In this document: piece after piece, positions 8,366-17,322 of the stretch
Layout: every line of letters begins with the position of its first letter
Numbering within the stretch: position 1 is the stretch's first letter
Assembly: GCF_900101265.1 (NCBI RefSeq)
Contig: NZ_FMZS01000022.1
Span: forward strand, 1-44,155
Origin: Massilia sp. PDC64
GTDB lineage: Bacteria > Pseudomonadota > Gammaproteobacteria > Burkholderiales > Burkholderiaceae_D
Direction of reading: 5' to 3'
DNA: 44,155 bases
Notes under the pieces: generated by a model
Database searches by the model: none
What the model saw: the letters and a program-made list of their open reading frames with translations, nothing else
Told to the model about the DNA's origin: nothing
Position numbers and translations under genes: made by a program

Positions 8366-9334
8366 ATGGCAGCATCGGTCGGACGGTTGGCAGCATGGAT
8401 CGCGCTGTGCGCGGCAACGGCGGCGCACGCCACCGAATACAGCGCGCACACGCTGGCGCGGCCCGAGGGCGAGCGCCGCTACCTCGTGCTTGATCCGGGC
8501 GCGCCGGACGTATCGGCCAAACGGCCCGTCGTGATCCTGTTGCACGGCCATGGCGAAGAGGCTGCCGCAGTCCTCGGGCGCGCCAGCTTCGGAGGCTATA
8601 CGCCGCGCGACTGGGCGAAGCTGGCCGAGCGCGAACACCTGCTCCTCATCGCGCCCGAGGGCGTGAAGGGCAGCGACGGCAAGGTCGCATGGAACGATTG
8701 CCGCGGCGATGCGACGACCAACGCGACGACCGACGACGTCGGCTTCATCGGCGCGTTGATCGACAAGGCCGTGGCGGATTTCAAGGTCGATCCGCAGCGC
8801 GTCTACGTCTTCGGCTTTTCGAACGGCGGCGGCATGGCCTACCGGCTCGGCATCGAGCTCGCGCCGCGGCTCGCGGCCATCGGGGTGCAGAGCGCCCTGA
8901 TGCCGGCCCGCAGTCGCTGCGCCGCGCCGACGCGGCCGGTCTCCGTATTCATCCTGCACGGCACTAGCGATCCGATCGCGCCGTATGCCGGCGGTGAGGT
9001 GGGCAACTGGCTCACCCGCGGCCGCGGCTCGGGCCTGAGCGCGGAGGCGACGGTGGCAGCATGGCGGCAGGTGGACGGCCTGTCCGAAGCGCCGGCCACG
9101 TTTCGCTTTCCCCATCTGCGCACCGACGATCCGACGACGGCCACGCGTCTGCTGTGGGGGCAGGACCCCGCCGGCGTGCAGGTCGAGTTCCTGCGCGTCG
9201 ACGGCGGCGGCCACACACATGCCTCGAAGGACGAGGAGCTGCCCTGGCTGTTGAAGAAAATCCTCGGTCCGATGAACCACGACGTCGATACGGCAGACGA
9301 AGCGTGGCGGTTCTTCCGCACGAAATCCAGGTGA
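8366..9334 (+). CDS. PHB-depolymerase/LpqC-type alpha/beta-hydrolase, exported
   Basis: A 322-residue secreted esterase. After a signal peptide (ending about ATAAHA, residue 22) comes an alpha/beta-hydrolase fold: oxyanion segment VVILLHGHGEEAA, nucleophile elbow GFSNGGG with Ser152, acid GTSDPIAPY with Asp202 and base GGGHTHA with His283. The order and spacing match the poly(3-hydroxybutyrate) depolymerase/feruloyl-esterase-like family. The ATG at 8366 follows ACGAGGAGGC. The frame is open further upstream, but that part overlaps the PepSY gene in another frame and lacks a signal peptide. The substrate is unproven; any aliphatic or aromatic ester is possible. Confidence 0.85.
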   Translation: MAASVGRLAAWIALCAATAAHATEYSAHTLARPEGERRYLVLDPGAPDVSAKRPVVILLHGHGEEAAAVLGRASFGGYTPRDWAKLAEREHLLLIAPEGVKGSDGKVAWNDCRGDATTNATTDDVGFIGALIDKAVADFKVDPQRVYVFGFSNGGGMAYRLGIELAPRLAAIGVQSALMPARSRCAAPTRPVSVFILHGTSDPIAPYAGGEVGNWLTRGRGSGLSAEATVAAWRQVDGLSEAPATFRFPHLRTDDPTTATRLLWGQDPAGVQVEFLRVDGGGHTHASKDEELPWLLKKILGPMNHDVDTADEAWRFFRTKSR

Positions 9335-9429
9335 CGCCCATGCATATGCGCGCCTTAATTCTCGATTAAGTCAGCGCGCGTATAACATCGGGGAAGCGAC
9401 AAGAACACAACCACGAGCGGGAGACCTGA

Positions 9430-10116
9430 ATGAAGAACTGGGCGCGCAACAACAAGGGCTTTCTGGCGTTTCTCGTCCTGTTCGGCGTGTTCCGCACGGC
9501 GGTCGCGGACTGGAACCCGATCCCGTCCGCGTCGATGCACCCGAACCTGCTGGAAGGCGACGTCGTGCTCGTGAACCGCCTCGCGTTCGACCTGAAGGTG
9601 CCGCTGACGGACGTCGTCCTCGCGCACCTGGGCGAACCGCAACGCGGCGACATCGTCACGTTCCGCTCGCCGCGCGACAAGACCCTGCTGATCAAGCGTG
9701 TCGTCGCGCTGCCGGGCGACGTCGTCGAAATGCGCAACGAACGTTTGTACATCAACGGGAAGGGCGCCGACTACCGCATCGTCGAACACTCGCTCGATTC
9801 CGTCGGCGGCACGGCGATGCGTGCTTTGCAGCTGGCCGAGACGTGGGGCGACAAGGCCGCGCGCGGGCCCCGCCACATCCAGATCATGCCGGACGTGCTG
9901 GCACCGCGCACCTTCGGTCCCGTGACCGTGCCGCAGGGCGAATACCTGATGCTGGGCGATAACCGCGACAACAGCGCCGACTCGCGCGTGATCGGCCTCG
10001 TGCCGCGCAAGCTGCTCGTGGGCCGCGCCGAACGCGTGCTCGTCTCCGCCGACTACCAGGGCAACTGGATGCCGCGCACGGAGCGTTTCGGCATGTCGCT
10101 GTACCGCCCGGACTGA
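9430..10116 (+). CDS. lepB: signal peptidase I (paralogue away from the lepA operon)
   Basis: A 228-residue membrane-bound serine protease removing Sec/Tat signal peptides. One N-terminal transmembrane segment (residues 10-27) precedes box B PIPSASMHPNLLEGD with nucleophile Ser35, box D LLIKRVVALPGD with general base Lys89, and box E LMLGDNRDNSADSR. The catalytic Ser-Lys pair is therefore complete. It is shorter than typical lepB (280-320 residues) and not next to lepA or rnc here, so it is probably a second signal peptidase. Start at 9430 has CGGGAGACC upstream. Confidence 0.9.
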   Translation: MKNWARNNKGFLAFLVLFGVFRTAVADWNPIPSASMHPNLLEGDVVLVNRLAFDLKVPLTDVVLAHLGEPQRGDIVTFRSPRDKTLLIKRVVALPGDVVEMRNERLYINGKGADYRIVEHSLDSVGGTAMRALQLAETWGDKAARGPRHIQIMPDVLAPRTFGPVTVPQGEYLMLGDNRDNSADSRVIGLVPRKLLVGRAERVLVSADYQGNWMPRTERFGMSLYRPD

Positions 10117-10133
10117 TCTTCCGATCGCGTGCG

Positions 10134-10204
10134 CGCAGGCGGCACTGGCTGCGCCTGCGTGCCCTCGGTATCCCGGCGCGCCGCCTCGTGAACGGCGGCG
10201 CGCC
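10134..10204 (+). terminator. two tandem GC-rich hairpins after lepB
   Basis: CGCAGGCG (10134-10141) pairs perfectly with CGCCTGCG (10152-10159), and GGCGCGCCGCC (10175-10185) pairs perfectly over 11 bases with 10194-10204. Neither is followed by a T run, so termination is plausible but not certain; they could also be protein-binding or mRNA-stability elements. Confidence 0.45.
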
Positions 10205-10283
10205 TGCACGGTTCGTGTAAATCCCGCTACAATTTCGTCCTTCGGACGCTCGCATCCTGCAGTGCCGATGTTCTATTCAAGGC

Positions 10284-11486
10284 ATGCATATGCAAAGACT
10301 CCTCACCGTCATCCTCGCCTGCCTCGGCATGGTCGGCGCCCTCGCCATCGATACCTATCTGCCGTCGATCCCCGCCATCGGCCGGGCATTCGACGTGGGG
10401 CCCGTGGCCGTGCAGCAGACGCTGTCGGTCTTCCTCTTCATGTTCGCGTTCATGATGCTGTTCTACGGGACGCTGTCCGATTCGTTCGGCCGCCGTCCCG
10501 TGATCATGGTCGCGCTGACGATCTACACGCTGGCGTCCGCCGGCGCCGCGCTGGCGCCCACGTTCGGGTGGCTGCTGCTGTTCCGCGCCCTGCAGGGCAT
10601 GTCCGCCGGCGCCGGCTCCGTGATCGGCCAGGCCATCGTGCAGGACCGCTTCACGGGCGCGGACGCCCAGCGCATCATGTCGCACATTATGATGGTGTTC
10701 GGCCTCGCTCCGGCGATCGCGCCGGTGCTGGGTGGCTGGCTGCACGTCACGTTCGGCTGGCGCGCGACGTTCGTGTTCCTCGCCCTGTTCGGCACCGTGA
10801 TGCTGCTCGCGACGTGGCGCCTGCTGCCGGAAAGCCTGCCGCGCGAAAAACGCCATGCGTTCCATGGCGTGGCCATCGCGCGCAACTACCTGAAGGTGCT
10901 GGGGCATCCGCAATTCGTGCTGCTGTCGCTGTCCGTGGGTCTCGCGTTCGGCGGCCTGTCGCTGTACATCGGCTCGGCCGCGAACTTCGTGATGGAGATC
11001 CTGCACCTGCCCGAGACGGCGTTCGCGTGGATGTTCATTCCGCTGATCAGCGGCATGGTGATCGGCTCCGCGTGGGGCGGCAAGCGGGCCGCGCGCATCC
11101 CCGCGCCGCGCATGCGGGCCATCGGCTTCGGCACGATGCTGGCGGCGTGCGTGCTGAACGTGGGCTACACGGCGGCCGCCGGGAATGGCGTCGTCGTGCC
11201 GTGGGCCGTGCTGCCGCTGATGGTCTACACGTTCGGCCTCGCCGTCGCGATGCCCGCGATCCAGGTGAGCGCGCTGGGCCTGTTCCCCGACAACCGCGGC
11301 CTCGCGTCGTCGATGCTGGCGTTCATCCAGATGATGTCGTTCGCGCTCGTCTCCGGCCTCGTCGCGCCGCTGCTGTTCGACAGCGCATTCAAGCTCGCGT
11401 GCGGCGTGGCGGTGGGACTCGTGGCGAGCTTCTGCGCGTGCCAGCTGGGCAATGCGATGGCGCGGGAGCAGGTGGCGGCGGCCTGA
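10284..11486 (+). CDS. Bcr/CflA-family multidrug efflux MFS transporter
   Basis: A 400-residue, 12-helix major-facilitator protein. The N-terminus MVGALAIDTYLPSIPAIGRAF and the DSFGRRPVIM loop between helices 2 and 3 (motif A) are characteristic of the Bcr/CflA drug:H+ antiporters, as is FRALQGMSAGAGSVIGQAIVQD (helix 4 and following loop). Proton-driven export of drugs such as bicyclomycin or chloramphenicol is the family role; the substrate here is unknown. An ATG two codons downstream (10290) is an alternative start. Single-gene unit; a TACAAT at 10228-10233 could be its -10. Confidence 0.9.
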   Translation: MHMQRLLTVILACLGMVGALAIDTYLPSIPAIGRAFDVGPVAVQQTLSVFLFMFAFMMLFYGTLSDSFGRRPVIMVALTIYTLASAGAALAPTFGWLLLFRALQGMSAGAGSVIGQAIVQDRFTGADAQRIMSHIMMVFGLAPAIAPVLGGWLHVTFGWRATFVFLALFGTVMLLATWRLLPESLPREKRHAFHGVAIARNYLKVLGHPQFVLLSLSVGLAFGGLSLYIGSAANFVMEILHLPETAFAWMFIPLISGMVIGSAWGGKRAARIPAPRMRAIGFGTMLAACVLNVGYTAAAGNGVVVPWAVLPLMVYTFGLAVAMPAIQVSALGLFPDNRGLASSMLAFIQMMSFALVSGLVAPLLFDSAFKLACGVAVGLVASFCACQLGNAMAREQVAAA

Positions 11487-11569
11487 CGAACCTTACGAAT
11501 CCGTAAGTGGTCAGCCGGTGATCAGCACGGCAATAATGCCCTCGGTTCAACTTTGTGAAATGAGGGAAT

Positions 11570-12307
11570 ATGCATCGAACGATCCTGGCTGGTCTGGTTG
11601 CTGCGACCCTGTTGAGCGCCTGCGGAGGTGGCGGGAGTACGGGCGGGGCCGCGCCTGCCGGCGCCGCGGCGGTGACCTACCGTTTCGTGCCGCCGAAAGC
11701 GGGCGCGCATCTCGTATATGCCGACCAGTCGGTCGACACGCTGCACAACACCTTGAACCGCACGGCCACCGACGACGTCACGGCAGTCAATGCCGACGGC
11801 ACCTTTGCCGTTCATGAAGAAGATCCGTCGCACAACCACTTCGTGTCGGGCGCGGTCGACCAGACCCTGTACCCGACGGACTTCCAGTACGACGCGGCGG
11901 GGCAGGTGACCGCGATGACGGTCGATAAAGGCGCGAGCGTCACGCACTGCACTTACCAGGGCAGCCAGGGCGCGCCGGCAACGCTGGCCGCCGGCGCCGG
12001 CTGGAGCACGCAGTACACCGAGACTTGCGACGGCGGTCCCGGCATCGTCTACTCGCAGAACGGGACGTTCGCCGGCATCGAGACGATCACGATCGCGGCC
12101 GGCACGTTCAGCGCCTACAAGATCGTCTCGACGACGACCTGGACCGTCAACGGCATCACGCGTACGGAGAGCGCCACGCGCTGGCGCGATGCGTCGGGCG
12201 GCGACACGCGCACCCTCAAGATGGTGCGCGACATCGCCTACAGCGGCGGTACGCCGGCCGCCGGCTCGCTGGTGACGGCGTCGCGGGAATTGCAGAGCTA
12301 TCGCTAG
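11570..12307 (+). CDS. putative lipoprotein of unknown function
   Basis: A 245-residue protein with lipoprotein signal sequence MHRTILAGLVAATLLSAC; Cys18 is the lipidation site and is followed by a Gly-rich linker, so it is probably anchored in the outer membrane. The remainder is beta-rich and Thr-rich (for example TTTWTVNGITRTESATRW), with two cysteines that could pair. No catalytic motif is recognised. ATG at 11570 follows GAGGGAAT. A short inverted repeat CTTAC/GTAAG lies in the gap upstream. Confidence 0.75.
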   Translation: MHRTILAGLVAATLLSACGGGGSTGGAAPAGAAAVTYRFVPPKAGAHLVYADQSVDTLHNTLNRTATDDVTAVNADGTFAVHEEDPSHNHFVSGAVDQTLYPTDFQYDAAGQVTAMTVDKGASVTHCTYQGSQGAPATLAAGAGWSTQYTETCDGGPGIVYSQNGTFAGIETITIAAGTFSAYKIVSTTTWTVNGITRTESATRWRDASGGDTRTLKMVRDIAYSGGTPAAGSLVTASRELQSYR

Positions 12308-12331
12308 GCGCCCTGCGCAGGCAGCGTTGCA

Positions 12332-12781
12332 TCAGCGGCGATGCTGCTTCATCGCCTTCTCGACCTCGCGCTTGGCGTCGCGGTCTTTCTCCGTATCGCG
12401 CTTGTCGTGCTGTTTCTTGCCCTTCGCGAGGCCGACTTCGCATTTCACGCGGCCGCCCTTGTAGTGCAGGTTGAGGGGGACGAGGGTGTAGCCGGAACGC
12501 TCGACCTTGCCGACCAGCTTGTCGATCTCGGCCTTGTGCAACAGCAGCTTGCGCGTGCGCAGGGCTTCCGGATGGCTCCAGGCGGAAGCCGTCGTAAGGG
12601 CGCTGATGTGGGCGCCGAACAGGTACAGTTCGCCGTTGCGCACGACGACGTACGCTTCCTTGATCTGCACGCGGCCGTCGCGGATCGCCTTGACTTCCCA
12701 CCCTTCCAGCACGAGGCCGGCCTCGTAGCGGTCCTCGATGAAGTAGTCGAAAAAGGCTTTTTTATTGTCAATAATACTCAT
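12332..12781 (-). CDS. smpB: SsrA-binding protein SmpB
   Basis: A 149-residue tmRNA-binding protein needed for rescue of stalled ribosomes (trans-translation). It shows the family landmarks NKKAFFDYFIEDRYEAGLVL, GWEVKAIRDGRVQIKEAY, LHYKGGRVKCEVGLAKGKK and the basic C-terminal tail KREVEKAMKQHRR that enters the ribosomal A site. I used ATG 12781 because MSIIDNKKAF is the usual SmpB start; upstream in-frame codons run into the divergent promoter. Divergent from ratA, the arrangement also seen in many proteobacteria. No ssrA gene was found in the window. Confidence 0.97.
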   Translation of the reverse strand: MSIIDNKKAFFDYFIEDRYEAGLVLEGWEVKAIRDGRVQIKEAYVVVRNGELYLFGAHISALTTASAWSHPEALRTRKLLLHKAEIDKLVGKVERSGYTLVPLNLHYKGGRVKCEVGLAKGKKQHDKRDTEKDRDAKREVEKAMKQHRR

Positions 12782-12848
12782 GAAATCGCTAATTTCCGCG
12801 CGTCGGTTAAAATGCAAACTAACCAACATCATAACAAACGGTTGACCA

Positions 12849-13280
12849 ATGGCAGTAGTGCACAAATCAGTTTTCCTCGGGTACAGCTCGGAGCAGATGT
12901 TCGATCTGGTCGCGAAAGTCGAGGACTATCCGAAATTCCTTCCCTGGTGCAGCGGCGTCAAAGTGCTCGAACGCAGCGACGAGAAGCTGGTGGCCTGCCT
13001 GCAAATCAACTTCCACGGCGTCAAGCAGAGCTTCACCACGTCCAACCACAACCAGCGTCCGGGCCAGATGAAGATGCATCTCGTCGACGGTCCCTTCAAG
13101 ATGCTGGAGGCCACGTGGAGCTTCAAGTCCCTGCGCGCCGACGCCTGCAAGATCGACTTCGACATGCAGTACGAGTTCTCGAGCATCATCCTCGAGCAGC
13201 TCGTCGGGCCCGTGTTCGGCATGATCGCCAACACGATGGTCGATTCGTTCTGCAAGCGTGCCGAGGTGATCTATGGCTGA
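12849..13280 (+). CDS. ratA: RatA/COQ10-type START-domain protein
   Basis: A 143-residue member of the polyketide-cyclase/START superfamily, with the typical opening VHKSVFLGYSSEQMFDLVAKVEDYPKFLPW and closing LVGPVFGMIANTMVDSFCKRAE. Bacterial homologues are described as the ribosome-association toxin RatA and as ubiquinone-binding COQ10-like proteins; the second role fits the linked respiratory-type RnfH protein. Divergent to smpB and overlapping the next gene by eight bases. Confidence 0.92.
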   Translation: MAVVHKSVFLGYSSEQMFDLVAKVEDYPKFLPWCSGVKVLERSDEKLVACLQINFHGVKQSFTTSNHNQRPGQMKMHLVDGPFKMLEATWSFKSLRADACKIDFDMQYEFSSIILEQLVGPVFGMIANTMVDSFCKRAEVIYG

Positions 13281-13572
13281 GCAGGCGGAATTGCAAGTCT
13301 ACGTGACGTACGCGTTGCCGCAGAACGAGTTCATCCGCCCGCTGCGCGTGCCGCCCGGCACGACGGTCGGGCAGGCCATCGAGCAGAGCGGCGTGCTGGC
13401 CAGCTTCCCGGACATCAATCTCGTCACGCAGCCCGTGGGGATCTACGGCAAGAAGAAGACGCTCGAGACCGCGCTGCGCGACCGCGACCGCGTGGAAATC
13501 TATCGTCCGCTCGTCGCCGATCCGAAGGATTCGCGGCGCAAGCGCGCGGCCAAGAAGCAGGCCGTGGGCTGA
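13273..13572 (+). CDS. ratB: RnfH/RatB-family ubiquitin-like protein
   Basis: A 99-residue beta-grasp protein of the RnfH family (ELQVYVTYALPQNEFIRPLRVPPGTTVGQAIEQSG; VGIYGKKKTLETALRDRDRVEIYRPL). It starts eight bases inside ratA, so the two are coupled. The basic C-terminus (SRRKRAAKKQ) is usual. Its molecular role is not settled; linkage to ratA and smpB is conserved across proteobacteria. Confidence 0.92.
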   Translation: MAEQAELQVYVTYALPQNEFIRPLRVPPGTTVGQAIEQSGVLASFPDINLVTQPVGIYGKKKTLETALRDRDRVEIYRPLVADPKDSRRKRAAKKQAVG

Positions 13573-13576
13573 GTCC

Positions 13577-14044
13577 TCAACGGCATCCGGCCAGCACGCG
13601 CCGGACCTGCGCCAGCCGGCGCGCCTTTTCTTCGTCCGTGACGAAGACGCGCTCCCCCTTGTCATCCATATCCGCGACACGCACGCCCGAGGTCAGCACC
13701 GCTTCGCTGCGGCGTGCCGCCGCGCATTGCTCGGCGTTATCCGCCTTGCGCTGCGCTTCCTCGGCCGCCTTGCGCTCGTCCGCATCGCGCTCGGCCGCGC
13801 GCTTGCGGAAGTCGGCGTCGCGGTCGGCCAGCGTGGGTGCCGCCGGCTTGACGGCCTCGGCGGGTACAGCCGGCTCCGCGATCGCGCCACGCGGCGCCTT
13901 CAGGATGCGCGACTTCGGCGTGCCGGGCGGCGGCGGGCGGTCGGAAAACACGCGGGTGCCGTGGTCGTCGATCCACGAGTATTGGGCGAGGGCGGGCGCG
14001 GACACCGCGAAGGCCGCCAGCAGCAGGAGAGAATAACGGTTCAT
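13577..14044 (-). CDS. DUF4124-domain exported protein
   Basis: A 155-residue protein with signal peptide MNRYSLLLLAAFAVSAPALA and, directly after it, the DUF4124 motif YSWIDDHGTRVFSDRPPPPGTP. A Glu/Arg/Ala-rich helical stretch follows (residues 75-115), with two cysteines near residue 107 and the C-terminus. Periplasmic location is expected; function unknown. It converges on ratB with four bases between the stops. Confidence 0.85.
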   Translation of the reverse strand: MNRYSLLLLAAFAVSAPALAQYSWIDDHGTRVFSDRPPPPGTPKSRILKAPRGAIAEPAVPAEAVKPAAPTLADRDADFRKRAAERDADERKAAEEAQRKADNAEQCAAARRSEAVLTSGVRVADMDDKGERVFVTDEEKARRLAQVRRVLAGCR

Positions 14045-14118
14045 GGTCCGATTTCGCCATGCCGTGCGGCCACTGTCAATCGCCGGTTATGGGTGATTTC
14101 AGTCGTTTTTTGGCAAGC

Positions 14119-14149
14119 TTGCGACGTTTTCCTGGAGTTTCTGTATAAT
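14119..14149 (+). promoter_or_regulatory. likely guaB sigma-70 promoter
   Basis: A perfect -10 hexamer TATAAT (14144-14149) lies 28 bases before the guaB start, with TTGCGA (14119-14124) as the best -35, spaced 19 bases. Confidence 0.6.
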
Positions 14150-14177
14150 TCGCTTTTGCGCCTATAGGAAATAAACT

Positions 14178-15638
14178 ATGCGTCTCCTCCAGAAAGCACT
14201 CACGTTCGATGACGTGCTGCTCGTCCCGGCCTACTCCAACGTCCTCCCGGCCAACACGTCCCTGCGTACGAAGCTGACCCGGAATATCTCGCTGAACATT
14301 CCGCTGCTGTCCGCCGCCATGGACACGGTGACCGAAGCCCGCCTCGCGATCGCGATGGCCCAGGAAGGTGGTATCGGTATCATCCACAAGAACCTCCGTC
14401 CGGCCGACCAGGCGCGCGAAGTGGCGCGCGTGAAGCGTTTCGAAGCCGGCGTGCTGCGCGACCCGATCACGATTCCGCCGACGATGAAGATCCGCGAAGT
14501 CCTGGCCCTGGCCCAGCAGCACGGCATCAGCGGGTTCCCGGTGGTGGAGGGCAAGCAGGTGGTCGGCATCATCACCAACCGTGACCTGCGTTTCGAAGAG
14601 GACCTGGACGCCGAGGCGCGCGCCAAGATGACCCCGCGCGACAAGCTCGTGTACGTCAAGGAAGACGCCGGCACCGACGAAGCCAAGCGCCTGATGAACA
14701 AGCACCGCCTGGAGCGCGTGCTGGTCGTCAACGACGAGTTCGAACTCCGCGGCCTCATCACTGTCAAGGACATCCTGAAGTCGCACGAACACCCGAACGC
14801 GTCGAAGGATGCGCAGGGCAAGCTGATCGTCGGCGCGGCCGTCGGCGTGGGCGAGAAGGACAAGGAACGCGTGGACCTGCTGGTGAAAGCCGGTGTCGAC
14901 GTGCTGGTGGTCGACACGGCGCACGGCCACTCGCAAGGCATCCTCGACCGCGTGAAATGGATCAAGGACACGTATCCGCAAGTGGACGTCATCGGCGGCA
15001 ACATCGCGACGGCCGCCGCCGCACGCGCGCTGGTGGAAGCGGGCGCCGATGCTGTGAAAGTCGGCATCGGCCCGGGCTCCATCTGCACGACGCGTATCGT
15101 GGCCGGCGTGGGCGTCCCGCAGATCACCGCGATCTCGAACGTGGCCGAAGCGCTGCAGGGCACTGGCGTGCCGTGCATCGCCGACGGCGGCATCCGCTAC
15201 TCGGGCGACATCTCGAAGGCGCTGGCAGCCGGTGCGCACACCGTCATGATGGGTTCCATGTTCGCCGGCACGGAAGAAGCGCCGGGCGAAGTGATCCTGT
15301 ACCAGGGCCGCAGCTACAAGGGCTACCGCGGCATGGGTTCGCTGGGCGCGATGGCCGAAGGCTCGGCCGACCGCTACTTCCAGGAAGCATCGGCCAAGGC
15401 CGACAAGTTCGTGCCGGAAGGCATCGAAGGCCGCGTCGCCTACAAAGGCAGCGTGCTGGCGATCATTTATCAGCTGGTCGGCGGCGTGCGCCAGTCGATG
15501 GGCTACTGCGGTTGCGCGACGATCGAAGAACTGCGCGAGAAGGCGGAGTTCGTCGAGATCACGTCGGCCGGCATGCGTGAATCGCACGTGCACGACGTGC
15601 AGATCACCAAAGAAGCGCCGAACTACCGTACGGAATAA
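14178..15638 (+). CDS. guaB: inosine-5'-monophosphate dehydrogenase
   Basis: A 486-residue enzyme catalysing NAD-dependent oxidation of IMP to XMP, the committed step of GMP synthesis. The (beta/alpha)8 core holds the catalytic loop GPGSICTTRIVAGVGVPQ with Cys303 and the IMP phosphate-binding IADGGIRYSGDISKALAAGA. Two CBS domains are inserted (about residues 95-205), giving regulatory nucleotide binding. GMGSLGAM and the flap-region sequence are complete. It is followed by guaA after a terminator-like hairpin, the usual guaBA order. Confidence 0.98.
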   Translation: MRLLQKALTFDDVLLVPAYSNVLPANTSLRTKLTRNISLNIPLLSAAMDTVTEARLAIAMAQEGGIGIIHKNLRPADQAREVARVKRFEAGVLRDPITIPPTMKIREVLALAQQHGISGFPVVEGKQVVGIITNRDLRFEEDLDAEARAKMTPRDKLVYVKEDAGTDEAKRLMNKHRLERVLVVNDEFELRGLITVKDILKSHEHPNASKDAQGKLIVGAAVGVGEKDKERVDLLVKAGVDVLVVDTAHGHSQGILDRVKWIKDTYPQVDVIGGNIATAAAARALVEAGADAVKVGIGPGSICTTRIVAGVGVPQITAISNVAEALQGTGVPCIADGGIRYSGDISKALAAGAHTVMMGSMFAGTEEAPGEVILYQGRSYKGYRGMGSLGAMAEGSADRYFQEASAKADKFVPEGIEGRVAYKGSVLAIIYQLVGGVRQSMGYCGCATIEELREKAEFVEITSAGMRESHVHDVQITKEAPNYRTE

Positions 15639-15647
15639 GATCCCCCG

Positions 15648-15675
15648 AAACGCGGCCTGCCGGCCGCGTTTTTGC
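15648..15675 (+). terminator. hairpin with T run between guaB and guaA
   Basis: ACGCGGCC pairs with GGCCGCGT around a TGCC loop and is followed by TTTT. It may attenuate read-through into guaA, whose start lies 20 bases further on, or process the guaBA mRNA. Confidence 0.75.
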
Positions 15676-15694
15676 ATTGACTATCAAAACATAC

Positions 15695-17305
15695 ATGCAC
15701 TCGAAAATCCTCATCCTCGACTTCGGTTCCCAGGTTACCCAACTGATCGCCCGCCGCGTGCGCGACGCCGGCGTGTTCTCCGAGGTCTATCCCTACGACA
15801 TCGGCGACGAGTTCGTCCGCAACTACGGCGCCTCGGGCGTGATCCTGTCCGGCAGCCACAACTCCACCCTGGAAGGCGATTCCCCGCGCGCTCCGCAGGC
15901 CGTGTTCGAACTGGGCGTGCCCGTGCTGGGCATCTGCTACGGCATGCAGACGATGGCCGCGCAACTGGGCGGCAAGGTCGAGAACGGTAAAGTCCGCGAA
16001 TTCGGCTACGCCGAGGTGCGCGCCCGCGGCCATACGAAACTGCTGAACGGCATCAACGACTTCGTCACGGACGAAGGCCACGGCATGCTGAAGGTCTGGA
16101 TGAGCCACGGCGACAAGGTGCTCGAAATGCCGGAAGGCTTCAAGCTGATGGGCTCGACGCCGAGCTGCCCGATCGCCGCCATGGCCGACGAAGAGCGCGG
16201 TTTCTACGCGCTGCAATTCCACCCGGAAGTGACCCACACGACGCAGGGCGAAGCCATCATCGGCCGCTTCGTGCACGAGATCTGCGGCTGCAAGAGCGAC
16301 TGGAACATGCCGGACTACATCGGCGAAGCCGTCGAGAAGATCCGCGCGCAAGTGGGCAGCGATGAAGTGATCCTGGGCCTGTCGGGCGGCGTCGACTCGA
16401 GCGTGGCCGCAGCCCTGATCCACCGCGCCATCGGCGACCAGCTGACCTGCGTCTTCGTCGACCACGGCCTGCTGCGCAAGGACGAGGGCAAGATGGTCAT
16501 GGACATGTTCGCCAAGAACCTCGGCGTGAAGGTGCTGCGCATCGACGCGTCCGACCAGTTCATGGGCCACCTGGCCGGCGTGACGGACCCGGAACAGAAG
16601 CGCAAGATCATCGGCCGCGAATTCGTGGAAGTGTTCCAGGAACAGGCCAAGCAGCTGACGAGCGCCCGCTGGCTGGCGCAGGGCACGATCTACCCGGACG
16701 TGATCGAATCGGCCGGCAAGGGCAAGAAGGGCCAGACGATCAAGAGCCACCACAACGTGGGCGGCCTGCCGGAAACGCTGAACCTGAAGCTGCTGGAACC
16801 GCTGCGCGAACTGTTCAAGGACGAAGTGCGCAAGCTGGGCGTCGCCCTGGGCTTGCCGCACGACATGGTCTACCGCCACCCGTTCCCGGGCCCGGGCCTG
16901 GGCGTGCGCATCCTGGGCGAAGTGAAGCGCGAATACGCCGACCTGCTGCGCGAAGCGGACGCGATCTTCATCGAAGAACTGCGCAAGACCCCGTTCGAAG
17001 TGCCGCACGTGCCGGGCATCGACGCCGGCAAGGCGCCGACCAACTGGTACGAAGCGACGTCGCAGGCGTTCGCCGTGTTCCTGCCGGTGAAATCGGTGGG
17101 CGTGATGGGCGATGGCCGCACGTACGAATACGTCGTGGCGCTGCGCGCCGTGCAGACGCTGGACTTCATGACGGCGCAGTGGGCGCACCTGCCGCACGAG
17201 CTGCTCGGCAAGGTCTCGAACCGCATCATCAACGAAGTGCGCGGCATTAACCGTGTCGTGTATGACATTTCGGGGAAACCGCCGGCGACGATCGAGTGGG
17301 AGTGA
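15695..17305 (+). CDS. guaA: GMP synthase (glutamine-hydrolysing)
   Basis: A 536-residue enzyme converting XMP to GMP with ATP and glutamine. The N-terminal class-I amidotransferase domain has nucleophile Cys81 in GICYGMQ and the His-Glu pair in LQFHPEVTHT. The ATP-pyrophosphatase domain has the PP-loop LSGGVDSSVAAALIHRAI (Ser230 onward), and the C-terminal dimerisation domain ends in the conserved PPATIEWE. ATG 15695 is used; a TTG six codons earlier lacks support. The 3' end of guaA is a known integration hotspot for genomic islands, and here an integrase gene follows within 300 bases. Confidence 0.98.
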   Translation: MHSKILILDFGSQVTQLIARRVRDAGVFSEVYPYDIGDEFVRNYGASGVILSGSHNSTLEGDSPRAPQAVFELGVPVLGICYGMQTMAAQLGGKVENGKVREFGYAEVRARGHTKLLNGINDFVTDEGHGMLKVWMSHGDKVLEMPEGFKLMGSTPSCPIAAMADEERGFYALQFHPEVTHTTQGEAIIGRFVHEICGCKSDWNMPDYIGEAVEKIRAQVGSDEVILGLSGGVDSSVAAALIHRAIGDQLTCVFVDHGLLRKDEGKMVMDMFAKNLGVKVLRIDASDQFMGHLAGVTDPEQKRKIIGREFVEVFQEQAKQLTSARWLAQGTIYPDVIESAGKGKKGQTIKSHHNVGGLPETLNLKLLEPLRELFKDEVRKLGVALGLPHDMVYRHPFPGPGLGVRILGEVKREYADLLREADAIFIEELRKTPFEVPHVPGIDAGKAPTNWYEATSQAFAVFLPVKSVGVMGDGRTYEYVVALRAVQTLDFMTAQWAHLPHELLGKVSNRIINEVRGINRVVYDISGKPPATIEWE

Positions 17306-17322
17306 TTCATAGCTCGGCAGTG

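Noticed and set aside
14076..15677. Long open frame antisense to guaB (and similar long frames antisense to guaA, qmcA and the kinase)
   Set aside because: Shadow frames caused by third-position GC bias; the opposite strand encodes unmistakable conserved enzymes.
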